Of a stretch of DNA of 64,000 nt, positions 1-8,906 are shown piece after piece. The stretch is taken from NCBI GenBank assembly GCA_050998615.1, contig JBPCQA010000019.1, positions 124,001 through 188,000 on the forward strand. The letters are read 5' to 3'. Below the pieces are notes generated by a model. It ran no database searches, had not been told where the DNA came from, and saw only the letters and a list, made by a program, of their open reading frames with translations. The DNA is from JBPCQA01 sp050998615. GTDB lineage: Bacteria > Actinomycetota > Actinomycetes > Propionibacteriales > Nocardioidaceae. How positions within the stretch are numbered: the stretch's first letter is position 1; the number at the start of each line of letters is the position of its first letter. The position numbers and the translations under genes are program-made.

Positions 1-1
1 G

Positions 2-109
2 GACATGTACCGGCCGGCACGGTTTGCCAAGAACGTCAAAGTGGTCACATTCAAGGACGTCAACATCGAAGAGCTCTCCAAGAGCGATCTGGATCCACCC
101 AAGCCATAG
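2..109 (+). CDS. DUF2469-family protein, C-terminal end (5' truncated by window)
   Basis: The frame is open from the window edge to TAG at 107-109 and encodes the last 35 residues. The tail beginning DMYRPARFAKNVKVV and ending in FKDVNIEELSKSDL matches the highly conserved end of the actinobacterial DUF2469 family (Rv2901c type in M. tuberculosis), which sits next to yraN in many genomes. Its function is not established. The neighbouring yraN, comM and dprA support the assignment. Confidence 0.85.
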   Translation, partial: DMYRPARFAKNVKVVTFKDVNIEELSKSDLDPPKP

Positions 110-265
110 GGCAGCGCGGGCTCTTAGCCGAGCGGAAGGCCTCGGGTTTCGCGGCGCCGGCTGGTCGTACACAAATCGGTGTCGGCGTCAGCGGTGTCCA
201 CCGGCTGGCAGCAGCTCTGGTGACTGACGCCGGGAGCAGCGACGCTGGGATCTGGAGGTGGATCC

Positions 266-634
266 GTGACGTCAACACACGCGCAACGCAAGGCCTTGGG
301 TGACTATGGAGAGCGCCTAGCCAGCCGACATCTGCAGGCGGCCGGGCTCACGGTGCTCGACCGCAACTGGCGCTGCAATCGCGGCGAAATCGACATCGTG
401 GCCGAAGATGGGTCGACGCTTGTCATCTGCGAGGTGAAGACCAGGCGCAGCGATAGGTTCGGCACACCGCTGGAGGCGATCACGTCGCAAAAGGCCGCCC
501 GGCTGAGCCGCCTTGGCTGGCGGTGGGCTAGCGAGCATCAGCTGCGTTACGCCGGTCTGCGCGTGGACGTGGTGGCGATCATGGCACCACCGCGTGGCCG
601 ACCGGCCGTCGAGCATCTCATCGGAGTGGTGTGA
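266..634 (+). CDS. yraN: YraN-family (UPF0102) endonuclease-like protein
   Basis: 122 aa, usual length for UPF0102. The restriction-endonuclease-like core is visible: G40-E41-I42-D43 followed by the E56-V57-K58 pair in the CEVKTRR strand, the metal-binding arrangement of this fold. The family resembles Holliday-junction resolvases, but its biological role is poorly defined. The GTG start is preceded by GGAGGTGG at a proper distance. The stop codon is one base upstream of the comM ATG, so the two genes are translationally close and probably one operon with dprA and xerC. Confidence 0.9.
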   Translation: MTSTHAQRKALGDYGERLASRHLQAAGLTVLDRNWRCNRGEIDIVAEDGSTLVICEVKTRRSDRFGTPLEAITSQKAARLSRLGWRWASEHQLRYAGLRVDVVAIMAPPRGRPAVEHLIGVV

Positions 635-635
635 C

Positions 636-2216
636 ATGGCGACCGGGAGGACGTATTCGGTGGCCCTGGACGGTGTCGTCGGTCGCATCGTCACCGTAGA
701 GGCCGACATCAGCGACGGTGTCCCCGGTTGGGCGCTCAGCGGTCTCCCCGATGCCTGTGTGGCCGAGGCGCGAGACCGCTGCCGAGCCGCGCTGATCAAC
801 AGTCACCAACATTGGCCGGACCGGAAGATCACCGTGGCGATGTATCCGGCCGATGTGCGCAAGATGGGATCGCACTACGACCTCGCCATCGCGCTGGCGC
901 TGCTGATGGCGCAAGGGGTCTTGACGTTGGAGGGCTTCGCCCCGGCGGTCGTCTTCGGGGAGCTGGGGCTGGACGGTCGGGTGCGGACAGTGCCCGGTGT
1001 GCTCCCCGCTGTGCTGGCGGCGGCCGAGTCAGGGGTAGCTCGCGTCATCGTGCCTGAGGCCAACGTTGCCGAAGCTCAGCTCGTCGACGGCGTTGAGGTG
1101 CTCGGAGTGCAATCCCTACGCGAATGCGTCGCAGTCCTGCTGGGCGAAGACCTGCCGGACGACCTGGAGCTGCCGCCGCTGCATGGTGAGTTGCAGCTGC
1201 CGACTCGTCAGCCGACGTTTCCTGAGGCTACCGACCTCGCGGACGTGCGTGGCCAGACTCAGGCCAGATGGTGTGTCGAGGTCGCAGCCGCCGGTGGTCA
1301 TCACCTGTTCTTGGAGGGGCCGCCGGGGGCAGGCAAGACGATGTTGGCCGAGCGATTCCCGATGCTGCTGCCCGACCTGGGGCTGGCCCCGTCGATCGAG
1401 GTGAGCAAGATCCATTCGGTGGCGGGCTTGCTTTCTCGTGAGGAGCCACGGGTGATTCGGCCGCCGTTCTTGGCGCCCAACCACACCGATACCGTGCCGT
1501 CGGTCATCGGCGGCGGCAGCCGGCTCATCAAACCGGGCGCGATCAGCCTGGCTCACCATGGCGTGCTGTTCATGGACGAGGCGCCGGAGTTCAAGCCGAC
1601 CGTCCACGACGCACTTCGGCAACCTTTGGAAAGCGGGGAGATCTCGATCCGCCGCGCCGACGGCAGCGCCAAGTTCCCGGCCAACTTCCAGCTCATCTTC
1701 GCCGCGAACCCCTGTCCATGCGGCTTTGGATTCCGCACGGGCAGACGCTGCGATTGTCCACCGATCAAGCGCAGGCGCTACCACGAGCGGATCAGCGGAC
1801 CGGTCCGCGACCGCATCGACGTCTTGCACACGGTGTTGCCTGTCTCTCGCGTCGACATGCGCCGCGAGGTGGGCAGCACCGGCTCGACCGCGGCGGTCGC
1901 CGGTCGGGTCCTGGACGCGCGTGAGCGCCAACGGTTTCGGTTCGCCGACATGCCGTGGCTCACCAACGCCGGCGTTCCCGGTTACGAGTTTCGACGGCGC
2001 GGCCCGTTGTCGGCCGAGGCTGCGTTGCCTATCGAGGACGCCGTCGCCGACGGTCTCTTGACCCAGCGTGGCGCCGACCGGGTGGCGCGGTTGGCCTGGA
2101 CCGTGGCGGACCTGGCGGGGCGCACCTGCCCGCTGCTGAACGACGTACATGAGGCGTTGCATCTGCGCACCGACGGCATCCTCGGTCATTCCTCCGGCAT
2201 CAGGAGCGTGGCATGA
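636..2216 (+). CDS. comM: YifB/ComM-family Mg-chelatase-like AAA+ ATPase
   Basis: 526 aa from the ATG at 636; an upstream start in the same frame would overlap yraN and add an unrelated leader. It has an N-terminal S5-like/ChlI domain, Walker A (EGPPGAGKTML, about residue 226), Walker B (VLFMDEAPEF, about residue 310) and a zinc-type cluster (CPCG...RRCDC, about residues 358-372) typical of ComM. ComM is a branch-migration helicase that helps integrate transforming DNA. It is adjacent to dprA, which also acts on incoming single-stranded DNA. The 3' end overlaps dprA by 4 bp. Confidence 0.95.
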   Translation: MATGRTYSVALDGVVGRIVTVEADISDGVPGWALSGLPDACVAEARDRCRAALINSHQHWPDRKITVAMYPADVRKMGSHYDLAIALALLMAQGVLTLEGFAPAVVFGELGLDGRVRTVPGVLPAVLAAAESGVARVIVPEANVAEAQLVDGVEVLGVQSLRECVAVLLGEDLPDDLELPPLHGELQLPTRQPTFPEATDLADVRGQTQARWCVEVAAAGGHHLFLEGPPGAGKTMLAERFPMLLPDLGLAPSIEVSKIHSVAGLLSREEPRVIRPPFLAPNHTDTVPSVIGGGSRLIKPGAISLAHHGVLFMDEAPEFKPTVHDALRQPLESGEISIRRADGSAKFPANFQLIFAANPCPCGFGFRTGRRCDCPPIKRRRYHERISGPVRDRIDVLHTVLPVSRVDMRREVGSTGSTAAVAGRVLDARERQRFRFADMPWLTNAGVPGYEFRRRGPLSAEAALPIEDAVADGLLTQRGADRVARLAWTVADLAGRTCPLLNDVHEALHLRTDGILGHSSGIRSVA

Positions 2217-3406
2217 CCGAGCCGCTCGACGAGCACGAGCGGCGTGCGCGCATCGCCATGAGCCGGGTTGCCGAGCCGGGGGATGTCGACGCCTGCCGGC
2301 TAGTTCGGGAGCACTCCGCCGTCGTTCTGCTCGAGCGGTTGGGCGCTGGAGGACTCCCTGCGTCCAAGGCGCGAGACTGGGCCGAGCGGATCGATCAGGC
2401 CGAGCCTGACCAGTTCTTGAAGGTCGCCGAGCGGGTGGGTGCCCGATTCATCTGCCCGGGTGACGCGGAGTGGCCGGCCCAACTCGCTGATCTTCAGGCG
2501 TTGGAGGACGAGACCGGGGATCGCCGCGGCGGTGACCCGTTCGGGCTGTGGGTGCGTGGTGAGGTGAACCTGAGGGAAGCCGCCGCACGTTCGGTGTCGC
2601 TGGTCGGAGCCCGCGATGCGACGGCGTACGGCGAGCATGTCGCCGGTGATCTGGCCGCCCGGTGTGGCCGCCAGTCTCATGCGGTGATATCCGGAGCAGC
2701 GCACGGCATCGATGCCGCGGCGCACTGGGGCGCGCTGACCTCAACCGATCGGACCATCGCGGTCTTGGCCTGCGGAATCGATCGGAGCTATCCGGCGGCG
2801 AATCACAATCTGTTGCAGCGGATCGCCGTCGAGGGGCTGGTCGTCAGCGAGGCGGCGCCGGGTTGCGTGCCAAGCCGGTCGCGGTTCTTGGTTCGCAACC
2901 GGTTGATCGCCGCGTTGAGCCAGGGCACGGTTGTCGTCGAAGCTGCCCTGCGCAGTGGCTCACTCAATACCGCTCGCTGGGCGTGCGACCTCGGCCGAGC
3001 TGTGATGGGCGTGCCCGGCCCGGTGACCTCGATGGCCTCCGCCGGAGTGCACGAACTGCTGCGTCAGCCTGGCTCGCTGTTGGTGACAGATGCGGACGAA
3101 ATCATCGAACACATCTCACCGGTCGGTGTCGGACTGGCGCCGGCCAAGACCGGCGCTGTGCTGCCACGCGACGGCCTCGATCCACGTTCCCGCCAGCTGC
3201 TGGACGCCGTACCGAAGTGTTCGCCGGCGTCTGCTGCGTCCATTGCCAAGGCGGCCGGGTTGCAAGTAGACGACGTCACCGTGAGATTGCGTCGCCTGGG
3301 CGATCTTGGACTCGTCACCGGTGAACGCGGCAGATGGCGGCTCGGCGGACTAGAGCCTGCGAGTCCGGCAACCCCTACTGGCACCGGCTCTAAACCTGCG
3401 CGGTAG
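2213..3406 (+). CDS. dprA: DNA-processing protein DprA (Smf)
   Basis: 397 aa. The Rossmann-like DprA core is clear: SLVGARDATAYGEHVAGD, then ISGAAHGIDAAAH, then the SEAAPG and RFLVRNRLIAALS segments. A C-terminal winged-helix-like region (about residues 320-380) contains PKCSPASAASIAKAAG. DprA binds single-stranded DNA and loads RecA in transformation; in actinobacteria without obvious competence systems its role is less certain. The start overlaps comM (ATGA). Confidence 0.95.
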   Translation: MTEPLDEHERRARIAMSRVAEPGDVDACRLVREHSAVVLLERLGAGGLPASKARDWAERIDQAEPDQFLKVAERVGARFICPGDAEWPAQLADLQALEDETGDRRGGDPFGLWVRGEVNLREAAARSVSLVGARDATAYGEHVAGDLAARCGRQSHAVISGAAHGIDAAAHWGALTSTDRTIAVLACGIDRSYPAANHNLLQRIAVEGLVVSEAAPGCVPSRSRFLVRNRLIAALSQGTVVVEAALRSGSLNTARWACDLGRAVMGVPGPVTSMASAGVHELLRQPGSLLVTDADEIIEHISPVGVGLAPAKTGAVLPRDGLDPRSRQLLDAVPKCSPASAASIAKAAGLQVDDVTVRLRRLGDLGLVTGERGRWRLGGLEPASPATPTGTGSKPAR

Positions 3407-3422
3407 GTGAGACACTGAGCGG

Positions 3423-4355
3423 GTGACGGGTGGTGAGCGCGAGATCGCGACCGAGTTCGTCGACGTCCTTGAAGACTACGAGCGTCATTTGATCTCTGAG
3501 CGGGATCTGACCTCTCATAGTGTGCGGGCCTATCTCGGTGACATCCGTAGCCTCTTCGCCCATCTCGGCCGGCTGCGCTGTGACAATTTGACAGACATCG
3601 ATCTGGGGTCGTTGCGTAGCTGGCTTGCCAACCAACAGACGCTGGGCTTGTCGAGGACGACGTTGTCGCGCCGCGCCACAGCGGCGCGCGTCTTTGCCGC
3701 CTGGGCTCACCAAACCGGGCGCATCCCCACCGATCCAGGTGCGCTGCTGGCAAGTCCCAGGCCGCATCGCGGGTTGCCGCCGGTGCTGGACACCGGCGAG
3801 GCGAGGCGGATGCTGGACCGTGCCGCCGACCACGCAACCGACCACGGTGCGCTGGGCTTGCGTGACGTGGCCATTGCGGAGCTGCTGTACGCCACCGGAA
3901 TCCGGGTAGGGGAGTTGACCGGCCTCGACATCGATGACCTGGACGGCGAACACCGGGTGGTCCGCGTGTTCGGCAAGGGTCGCAAGGAGCGCACCGTGCC
4001 GTATGGCGCTCCCGCCGGCAAAGCCCTGCAACGGTGGCTGGACCTTGGTCGCGGCGAACTGGCCCGGCCTGGCAGTGGCCCGGCCCTGTTCTTGGGAGCT
4101 CGCGGTGGCCGAATTGACCAACGAGCGGTGCGCACCATGGTGCATGCACGTCTCGCCGAGGTGCCAAACGCACCTGATGTGGGCCCCCACGGCCTACGAC
4201 ATACCGCGGCGACGCATCTTCTCGAAGGCGGTGCTGATCTCCGGTCGGTACAGGAAATCCTGGGGCACGCATCACTTGCCACCACCCAGATCTACACCCA
4301 TGTGACCACTGACCGCCTCAAGGCGGCGTACCGGCAGGCTCATCCGCGGGCCTAA
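3423..4355 (+). CDS. xerC: Tyrosine recombinase XerC
   Basis: 310 aa. An N-terminal SAM-like core-binding domain (residues 1-100) is followed by the catalytic domain. Active-site residues seen are Arg in ATGIRVGEL (about 160), the Lys-bearing GKGRKER hairpin, HGLRH (about 256-260), GHASLATT and the nucleophile Tyr in TQIYTHV (about 291). XerC acts with XerD at dif to resolve chromosome dimers. The position after dprA is the conserved actinobacterial location. The GTG start follows a short gap after dprA. The 3' end overlaps the convergent M23 gene by 4 bp. Confidence 0.95.
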   Translation: MTGGEREIATEFVDVLEDYERHLISERDLTSHSVRAYLGDIRSLFAHLGRLRCDNLTDIDLGSLRSWLANQQTLGLSRTTLSRRATAARVFAAWAHQTGRIPTDPGALLASPRPHRGLPPVLDTGEARRMLDRAADHATDHGALGLRDVAIAELLYATGIRVGELTGLDIDDLDGEHRVVRVFGKGRKERTVPYGAPAGKALQRWLDLGRGELARPGSGPALFLGARGGRIDQRAVRTMVHARLAEVPNAPDVGPHGLRHTAATHLLEGGADLRSVQEILGHASLATTQIYTHVTTDRLKAAYRQAHPRA

Positions 4356-5110
4356 GAGCGCGCGCGATCCCTCCACTTGCTCAGATCGGGTCTGATGGTG
4401 AGTCCTCCGATCACCCCGGCAAGGAGGGCCGCTGCACCGCCCAGGCCGACGCGCCAGGTTATGGTCGACGAGGCATCAAGAGCCGCAGATCCCGACCGCG
4501 TCGAGCCCCGCCCAGCCGCCGCGTCGACCGGCATGCCGCGGGCATCCGGGCCTGCCAACGCCGACGGTGAGCCAACGCCTGAGACTGCGCCCTCTCCCAC
4601 CGGCTTCAACCTGACGTCGCGCGGGCCCAGCAGACTGAGCGGGTCGAGATAGGTGGCACCGCGCTTCACCCCTAGGTGCAGGCAGATCCGCGGAGCGCAA
4701 TGGGAGCGGACCGACCGCAAGGCACCGATCACGTCTCCTGCCGCCACCCGGCGACCCACCGGCAGGGTCGCGTCCACCGGCTCGTACGTCGAGCGCAGGT
4801 CGCCGTGGTCGACGACGACCACGCCTCGACCGGCCAACACGCCGGCATACGTCACCTTGCCCGCACCGATTGCCAGCACATGCTGACCCGGCGTTCCCAG
4901 CAGGTCGATGCCACGATGACCAGACCCCCACGGCTTGTCCGGCGGCTGAAAGGCGGCGACCACTTGCGGGCGCGGCTCAAGGGGCCATACCCACTCCTGC
5001 CCGGCTCCTGGTTGGCAGCGCAGGGCACCGGCCGCTGGCACGACCCACAACAGCGCGAGCGATATCAACGCGAAAGTAAGAGTGGCCTGGAACAATCTGC
5101 TTCTGCTCAT
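4352..5110 (-). CDS. M23-family (LytM/peptidase M23) exported protein, active site atypical
   Basis: 252 aa. N-terminal signal sequence (hydrophobic residues 8-28), an M23 fold, a Pro/Ser/Gly-rich linker and a C-terminal membrane segment (about 218-238). The zinc ligands H65 and D69 of HRGID are present. The last motif reads CLHLG, so the usual HxH is CxH (C143, H145); I recall this as common in actinobacterial relatives of Rv2891. Activity may therefore be altered or absent. It probably acts in, or senses, the cell wall. It is divergent from rpsB, the conserved context of this family. Confidence 0.85.
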   Translation of the reverse strand: MSRSRLFQATLTFALISLALLWVVPAAGALRCQPGAGQEWVWPLEPRPQVVAAFQPPDKPWGSGHRGIDLLGTPGQHVLAIGAGKVTYAGVLAGRGVVVVDHGDLRSTYEPVDATLPVGRRVAAGDVIGALRSVRSHCAPRICLHLGVKRGATYLDPLSLLGPRDVRLKPVGEGAVSGVGSPSALAGPDARGMPVDAAAGRGSTRSGSAALDASSTITWRVGLGGAAALLAGVIGGLTIRPDLSKWRDRARS

Positions 5111-5480
5111 GACTCAAGCTTGTGGCGGCGAACCGACCAAAAGCACGGTTGCCGATCCCGCTGTGGACGGCCTGCACTCCAGACGATCCCTGTGGAGGGA
5201 GGCTCTCGATTGTTGAGTTCGTCACCGCAGGCACCGTGGCCTACACTTGAGCCAGCGATTCACCTCGAAGTGAATCGACTTCGCACGTCCAGATCGCGGT
5301 TCTCCGCGGGCGTGTGCCTCGGTCTCGCTCAGCTGGCCCGGTTTGCGTCGGGTCTGCTGGCCGAGCGGCGCACGGGTTGGGCGTCAGGGTCTCGAATCAG
5401 AGACAGCTAACCGCAAACCGCGGTGCCACGGCGCCGCGCAGACGGCGCCCATGACACGGGTGCCAAGGGAGGTAACACAC
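5111..5480. other. Divergent intergenic region: M23 gene / rpsB leader
   Basis: 370 bp with no convincing gene. It must carry the promoter of the M23 gene and that of the rpsB-tsf operon. A weak promoter-like TACACT lies near 5242. A perfect inverted repeat follows at 5256-5277. An SD sequence GGGAGGTAA (5468-5476) precedes the rpsB ATG. Reading frames here lack family similarity. Confidence 0.5.
5256..5277. promoter_or_regulatory. 8-bp inverted repeat in the rpsB leader
   Basis: CGATTCAC and GTGAATCG are perfect inverted repeats separated by 6 bp, just downstream of a candidate -10 and about 200 nt before rpsB. It could be an operator, or an RNA stem used in S2 autoregulation of rpsB-tsf, which is known in other bacteria but with other structures. 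This is inference only. Confidence 0.35.
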
Positions 5481-6512
5481 ATGGCCGTCGTGACCATGCG
5501 ACAGCTGCTCGAAAGCGGCGTCCACTTCGGGCACCAAACCCGTCGCTGGAACCCCAAGATGAAGCGATTCATCATGACCGAGCGCAACGGCATCTACATC
5601 ATCGACTTGCAGCAGTCGCTGTCCTACATCGACCGCGGCTACGCGTTCGTCAAGAATGCGGTCGCCTCAGGCGGAGCCGTATTGTTCGTTGGCACGAAAA
5701 AGCAGGCCCAGGAGGCAATCTCCGAGCAGGCTAAGCGAGTCGGCATGCCCTTCGTCAACCAGCGTTGGCTCGGCGGGATGCTGACGAACTTCCAAACCGT
5801 GCATCAGCGCATCCAGCGGCTCAAGGAGCTCGAGGAGATCGACTTCGACGACGTCGCGGGCTCCAGCCGCACCAAAAAGGAGCTGCTGCAGATGCGACGG
5901 GAGAAGGAGAAGCTCGATCGCACCCTTGGCGGTATCCGGGACATGGGGCGGGTGCCGGCGGCCGTTTGGATCGTGGACACCAACAAGGAGCATCTTGCGG
6001 TCGACGAGGCCCGCAAACTGGGCATTCCGATCGTGGCGATCCTGGACAGCAACTGTGATCCCGACGTCGTCGACTTTCCTATCCCCGGCAACGACGACGC
6101 GATCCGTTCGGTCACCCTGCTGACCCGCGTCGTCGCCGATGCGGTGGCCGACGGCCTGATGGCCCGGGCCGGCGCTAAGAGCGGCAACGAAGCCCCGGGC
6201 GAAGAGCTCGGCGCTGAGGAGCCGATGGCCGAGTGGGAGCTCGAGGTGTTGGGCACGGATGCGGCCCAGGCTGCGGACTCCATCCCAGGCGTCGTCCCTA
6301 CCACGACGGTCGCCGACGACAACCAGCTCGACGCGGCGGCCACCAGCGACGGCGCCGACATGGAGACGCAACCGGGTGGTGCCGATCCAGTTGAAGTCGG
6401 CGACCGTCCAGCTGCTACCGATGAGGCCGTGGAGACGGCGACTGAGGCGCTGGCCGCTGACAACCCGGCAGGGCCTGATGCTGCTGACGGCGAGACCCTG
6501 GCGGAAAGCTGA
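5481..6512 (+). CDS. rpsB: 30S ribosomal protein S2 with long acidic C-terminal extension
   Basis: 343 aa from the ATG at 5481, which follows an excellent SD. The body MAVVTMRQLLESGVHFGHQ through the VTLLTRVVADAVADG region is canonical S2. From about residue 228 a tail of roughly 115 residues rich in Ala, Asp, Glu, Gly, Pro and Thr follows. It is unusually long (E. coli S2 is about 240 aa; actinobacterial S2 proteins have shorter acidic tails) and looks disordered. It is followed by tsf in the universal order. Confidence 0.97.
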   Translation: MAVVTMRQLLESGVHFGHQTRRWNPKMKRFIMTERNGIYIIDLQQSLSYIDRGYAFVKNAVASGGAVLFVGTKKQAQEAISEQAKRVGMPFVNQRWLGGMLTNFQTVHQRIQRLKELEEIDFDDVAGSSRTKKELLQMRREKEKLDRTLGGIRDMGRVPAAVWIVDTNKEHLAVDEARKLGIPIVAILDSNCDPDVVDFPIPGNDDAIRSVTLLTRVVADAVADGLMARAGAKSGNEAPGEELGAEEPMAEWELEVLGTDAAQAADSIPGVVPTTTVADDNQLDAAATSDGADMETQPGGADPVEVGDRPAATDEAVETATEALAADNPAGPDAADGETLAES

Positions 6513-6600
6513 GATCGACCTAGCGGCCTGGGCGGCGACAAGGTTGCCGAGGCCGGCCGGATTTGACAACTCCTCACAAGAGAATGGAAAGACAACGGAC

Positions 6601-7416
6601 ATGGCTATTGCTGCCGCAGATGTCAAGAGACTGCGTGACGCCACCGGCGCCGGGATGCTGGACTGCAAGAAGGCACTCGAAGAAGCCGGCGGCGACTTCG
6701 ACAAGGGGATCGAGATCTTGCGGGTGAAAGGTGCCGCCAAGGCCGCCAAACGTGGTGCTGAGCGTACGGCGTCGGCGGGCCTGGTGGCCGGGTCCGGGGG
6801 TGCGTTGGTGCAACTCAACTGCGAGACCGACTTCGTCGCGAAGTCCGACTCGTTCATCGAGCTGGCGGACGAGATCGTGAACGCTGCGGAGCAAGCGAGG
6901 GCGGATGAAGTCGACACGCTGAATGCGGCACCACTGGCCCGAGGCAGCAGCGTTGCGGAGGCCATCGAGGCGCTCGCGGCAGTGATTGGTGAGAAGCTCG
7001 AACTCGGCCGGGCCGCCTTTGTCGACGGGAAGACCACCACCTACCTGCATCGTCGGGCCAGCGACCTGCCGCCAGCGGTCGGCGTACTCGTCGGATTCGA
7101 AGGCGACGACGAGGAAGCCGCTCGCGCGGTGGCCATGCAGGTGGCGGCGATGCGTCCAACTTTCGTCTCGCGCGACGAGGTGCCGGCCGACCTGGTCGTC
7201 AAGGAGCGAGCCATCGCCGAGGCGACTGCTCGCGAGGAGGGCAAGCCGGAGCAGGCGCTGACCAGAATCGTGGAAGGTCGCCTCAACGGCTTCTACAAAG
7301 ATGTCGTGCTGTTGGAGCAGCCGTCGGTGCAAGACGGCAAGCGGACGGTCAAGGCTGTTCTGGATGAGGCAGGTGTCACGGTCAACCGCTTTTCCCGCTT
7401 CGAGGTTGGTGCGTAA
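6601..7416 (+). CDS. tsf: Translation elongation factor Ts
   Basis: 271 aa. EF-Ts is the nucleotide-exchange factor for EF-Tu. The N-terminal UBA-like module contains RDATGAGMLDCKKALEEAGGD, followed by the core NCETDFVAKSD and the dimerisation-core repeats. The start ATG at 6601 matches the conserved N-terminus; an earlier in-frame start would run back through rpsB. The length is that of actinobacterial EF-Ts. It is cotranscribed with rpsB, with an 88-nt gap. Confidence 0.97.
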   Translation: MAIAAADVKRLRDATGAGMLDCKKALEEAGGDFDKGIEILRVKGAAKAAKRGAERTASAGLVAGSGGALVQLNCETDFVAKSDSFIELADEIVNAAEQARADEVDTLNAAPLARGSSVAEAIEALAAVIGEKLELGRAAFVDGKTTTYLHRRASDLPPAVGVLVGFEGDDEEAARAVAMQVAAMRPTFVSRDEVPADLVVKERAIAEATAREEGKPEQALTRIVEGRLNGFYKDVVLLEQPSVQDGKRTVKAVLDEAGVTVNRFSRFEVGA

Positions 7417-7522
7417 CCCTGGCGTCGATGCACGAGTGCGATCGCAACGGCAGAGGTCGAGACGAGCCCGACTGCCATCATCTACAGACATGACCTGAAT
7501 TCATTCGCCGAGGAGGCCGGCC

Positions 7523-8269
7523 GTGGAACTGCAGCAGGAAATCAGCGAGCCGGCGTTCCCGACGTACCGGCGGGTCTTGTTGAAGCTTTCCGGTGAGGTG
7601 CTGGGTGGCGGCCAAGTCGGTGTGGACCCCGACATCGTCCATGACATCGCAGGCGAGATCGCCGGGGTGGTGCGTTCCGGTGTGCAGGTCGCGATCGTGC
7701 TTGGCGGAGGGAACTTCTTCCGCGGTGAGCAGCTGCAACAGCGGGGAATGGACCGGGCTCGCGCCGACTACATGGGCATGCTCGGCATTGTGATGAATTG
7801 TCTTGCCCTGCAGGACTTCTTGGAGAAACAGGGCATCGAGACCCGCGTCCAGACCGCGATCACCATGGGCCAGGTGGCGGAGCCCTACATTCCGCGACGC
7901 GCCATCCGCCACCTCGAAAAGGGCCGAGTCGTGATCTTCGGCGCCGGCGCCGGGATGCCATTCTTCTCCACCGACACGGTGGCCGCTCAACGCGCCCTGG
8001 AAACCAAGTGCGACGTGGTCTTGATGGGCAAGAACGGCGTCGATGGCGTCTACACGGCTGATCCCCACAAGGATCCGACCGCAACCAAGCTGGACACGTT
8101 GACCTATGCGGAAGCGCTGCGCCGTGGGCTTCAGGTTGCTGACGCGACAGCGTTCGCCTTGTGCATGGAGAACAAGCTGCCGCTGATCGTCTTCGGCATG
8201 GCCGATGACGACGCGATTGCGCGGGTGGTCAGAGGTGAGAAGATCGGTACACACGTGGGCGCCGACTGA
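7523..8269 (+). CDS. pyrH: Uridylate kinase (UMP kinase)
   Basis: 248 aa. UMP + ATP to UDP + ADP. Amino-acid-kinase fold with KLSGEVLGG (ATP-binding lysine), GGGNFFRG, and the DATAFALCMENKLPLIVF segment near the C-terminus. GTG start at 7523 after an AGGAGG motif at 7511-7516. The order tsf-pyrH-frr-cdsA is conserved in actinobacteria. Confidence 0.96.
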   Translation: MELQQEISEPAFPTYRRVLLKLSGEVLGGGQVGVDPDIVHDIAGEIAGVVRSGVQVAIVLGGGNFFRGEQLQQRGMDRARADYMGMLGIVMNCLALQDFLEKQGIETRVQTAITMGQVAEPYIPRRAIRHLEKGRVVIFGAGAGMPFFSTDTVAAQRALETKCDVVLMGKNGVDGVYTADPHKDPTATKLDTLTYAEALRRGLQVADATAFALCMENKLPLIVFGMADDDAIARVVRGEKIGTHVGAD

Positions 8270-8344
8270 TGTCGCGACCGCGAGTGATTCGTACGACGAC
8301 GCGGCACCGGGGTGCGGCGTACAACGCAAGATGAGGAGTCCGGC

Positions 8345-8902
8345 GTGATCGAGGAAACCCTGCGCGATGCCGACCAGAAGATGACCAAGGCTGTAGAGGT
8401 CGCCAAGGACGACTTCGCCTCGATTCGCACCGGGCGCGCCCATCCGGCGATGTTCTCCAAACTGACCGCCGACTATTACGGCACGCCCACCCCCATTCAG
8501 CAGCTTGCCTCGTTCACCAATCCCGAGCCGCGGGTCGTGAACATCAACGCCTACGATCGTCAAGCCCTCGGTGCGATCGAGAAGGCGATCCGCGACTCCG
8601 ATCTCGGCGTCAACCCGACAAACAACGGCGACCTGTTGCGAGTGACGATGCCCGAGCTCACCGAGGAGCGCCGCAAGGACTACATCAAGCTGGCCAGGAC
8701 GAAGGCGGAGGATGGCCGGGTGTCCATCCGTAACATCAGGCGACACGCCAAACAGCAACTCGATCGGGGCCAAAAGGACGGGGATTTCAGTAAGGACGAC
8801 GTGGCCACCGCGGAGAAGCGGCTCGACGGCGTGACGAAGAAGCATGTTGACCAGGTGGACGAGTTGCTCAAGCACAAGGAATCAGAGCTTCTCGAGGTCT
8901 GA
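8345..8902 (+). CDS. frr: Ribosome recycling factor
   Basis: 185 aa from the GTG at 8345, exactly the usual RRF length; SD GAGGAG lies at 8331-8336. Conserved segments: IRTGRAHPAMF, PEPRVVNINAYD, IRDSDLGVNP, and RRKDYIKLARTKAEDGRV. It splits post-termination ribosomes with EF-G. An upstream ATG at 8312 in frame would add 11 poorly conserved residues, so I prefer the GTG. Confidence 0.96.
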   Translation: MIEETLRDADQKMTKAVEVAKDDFASIRTGRAHPAMFSKLTADYYGTPTPIQQLASFTNPEPRVVNINAYDRQALGAIEKAIRDSDLGVNPTNNGDLLRVTMPELTEERRKDYIKLARTKAEDGRVSIRNIRRHAKQQLDRGQKDGDFSKDDVATAEKRLDGVTKKHVDQVDELLKHKESELLEV

Positions 8903-8906
8903 TCGG

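Noticed and set aside
5667..7040. 457-codon minus-strand open frame over rpsB-tsf
   Set aside because: Antisense to two unmistakable genes; Ala/Ser/Arg-rich composition typical of GC-rich shadow frames.
7478..8875. 465-codon minus-strand frame over pyrH-frr
   Set aside because: Shadow of two essential genes with conserved motifs on the plus strand.
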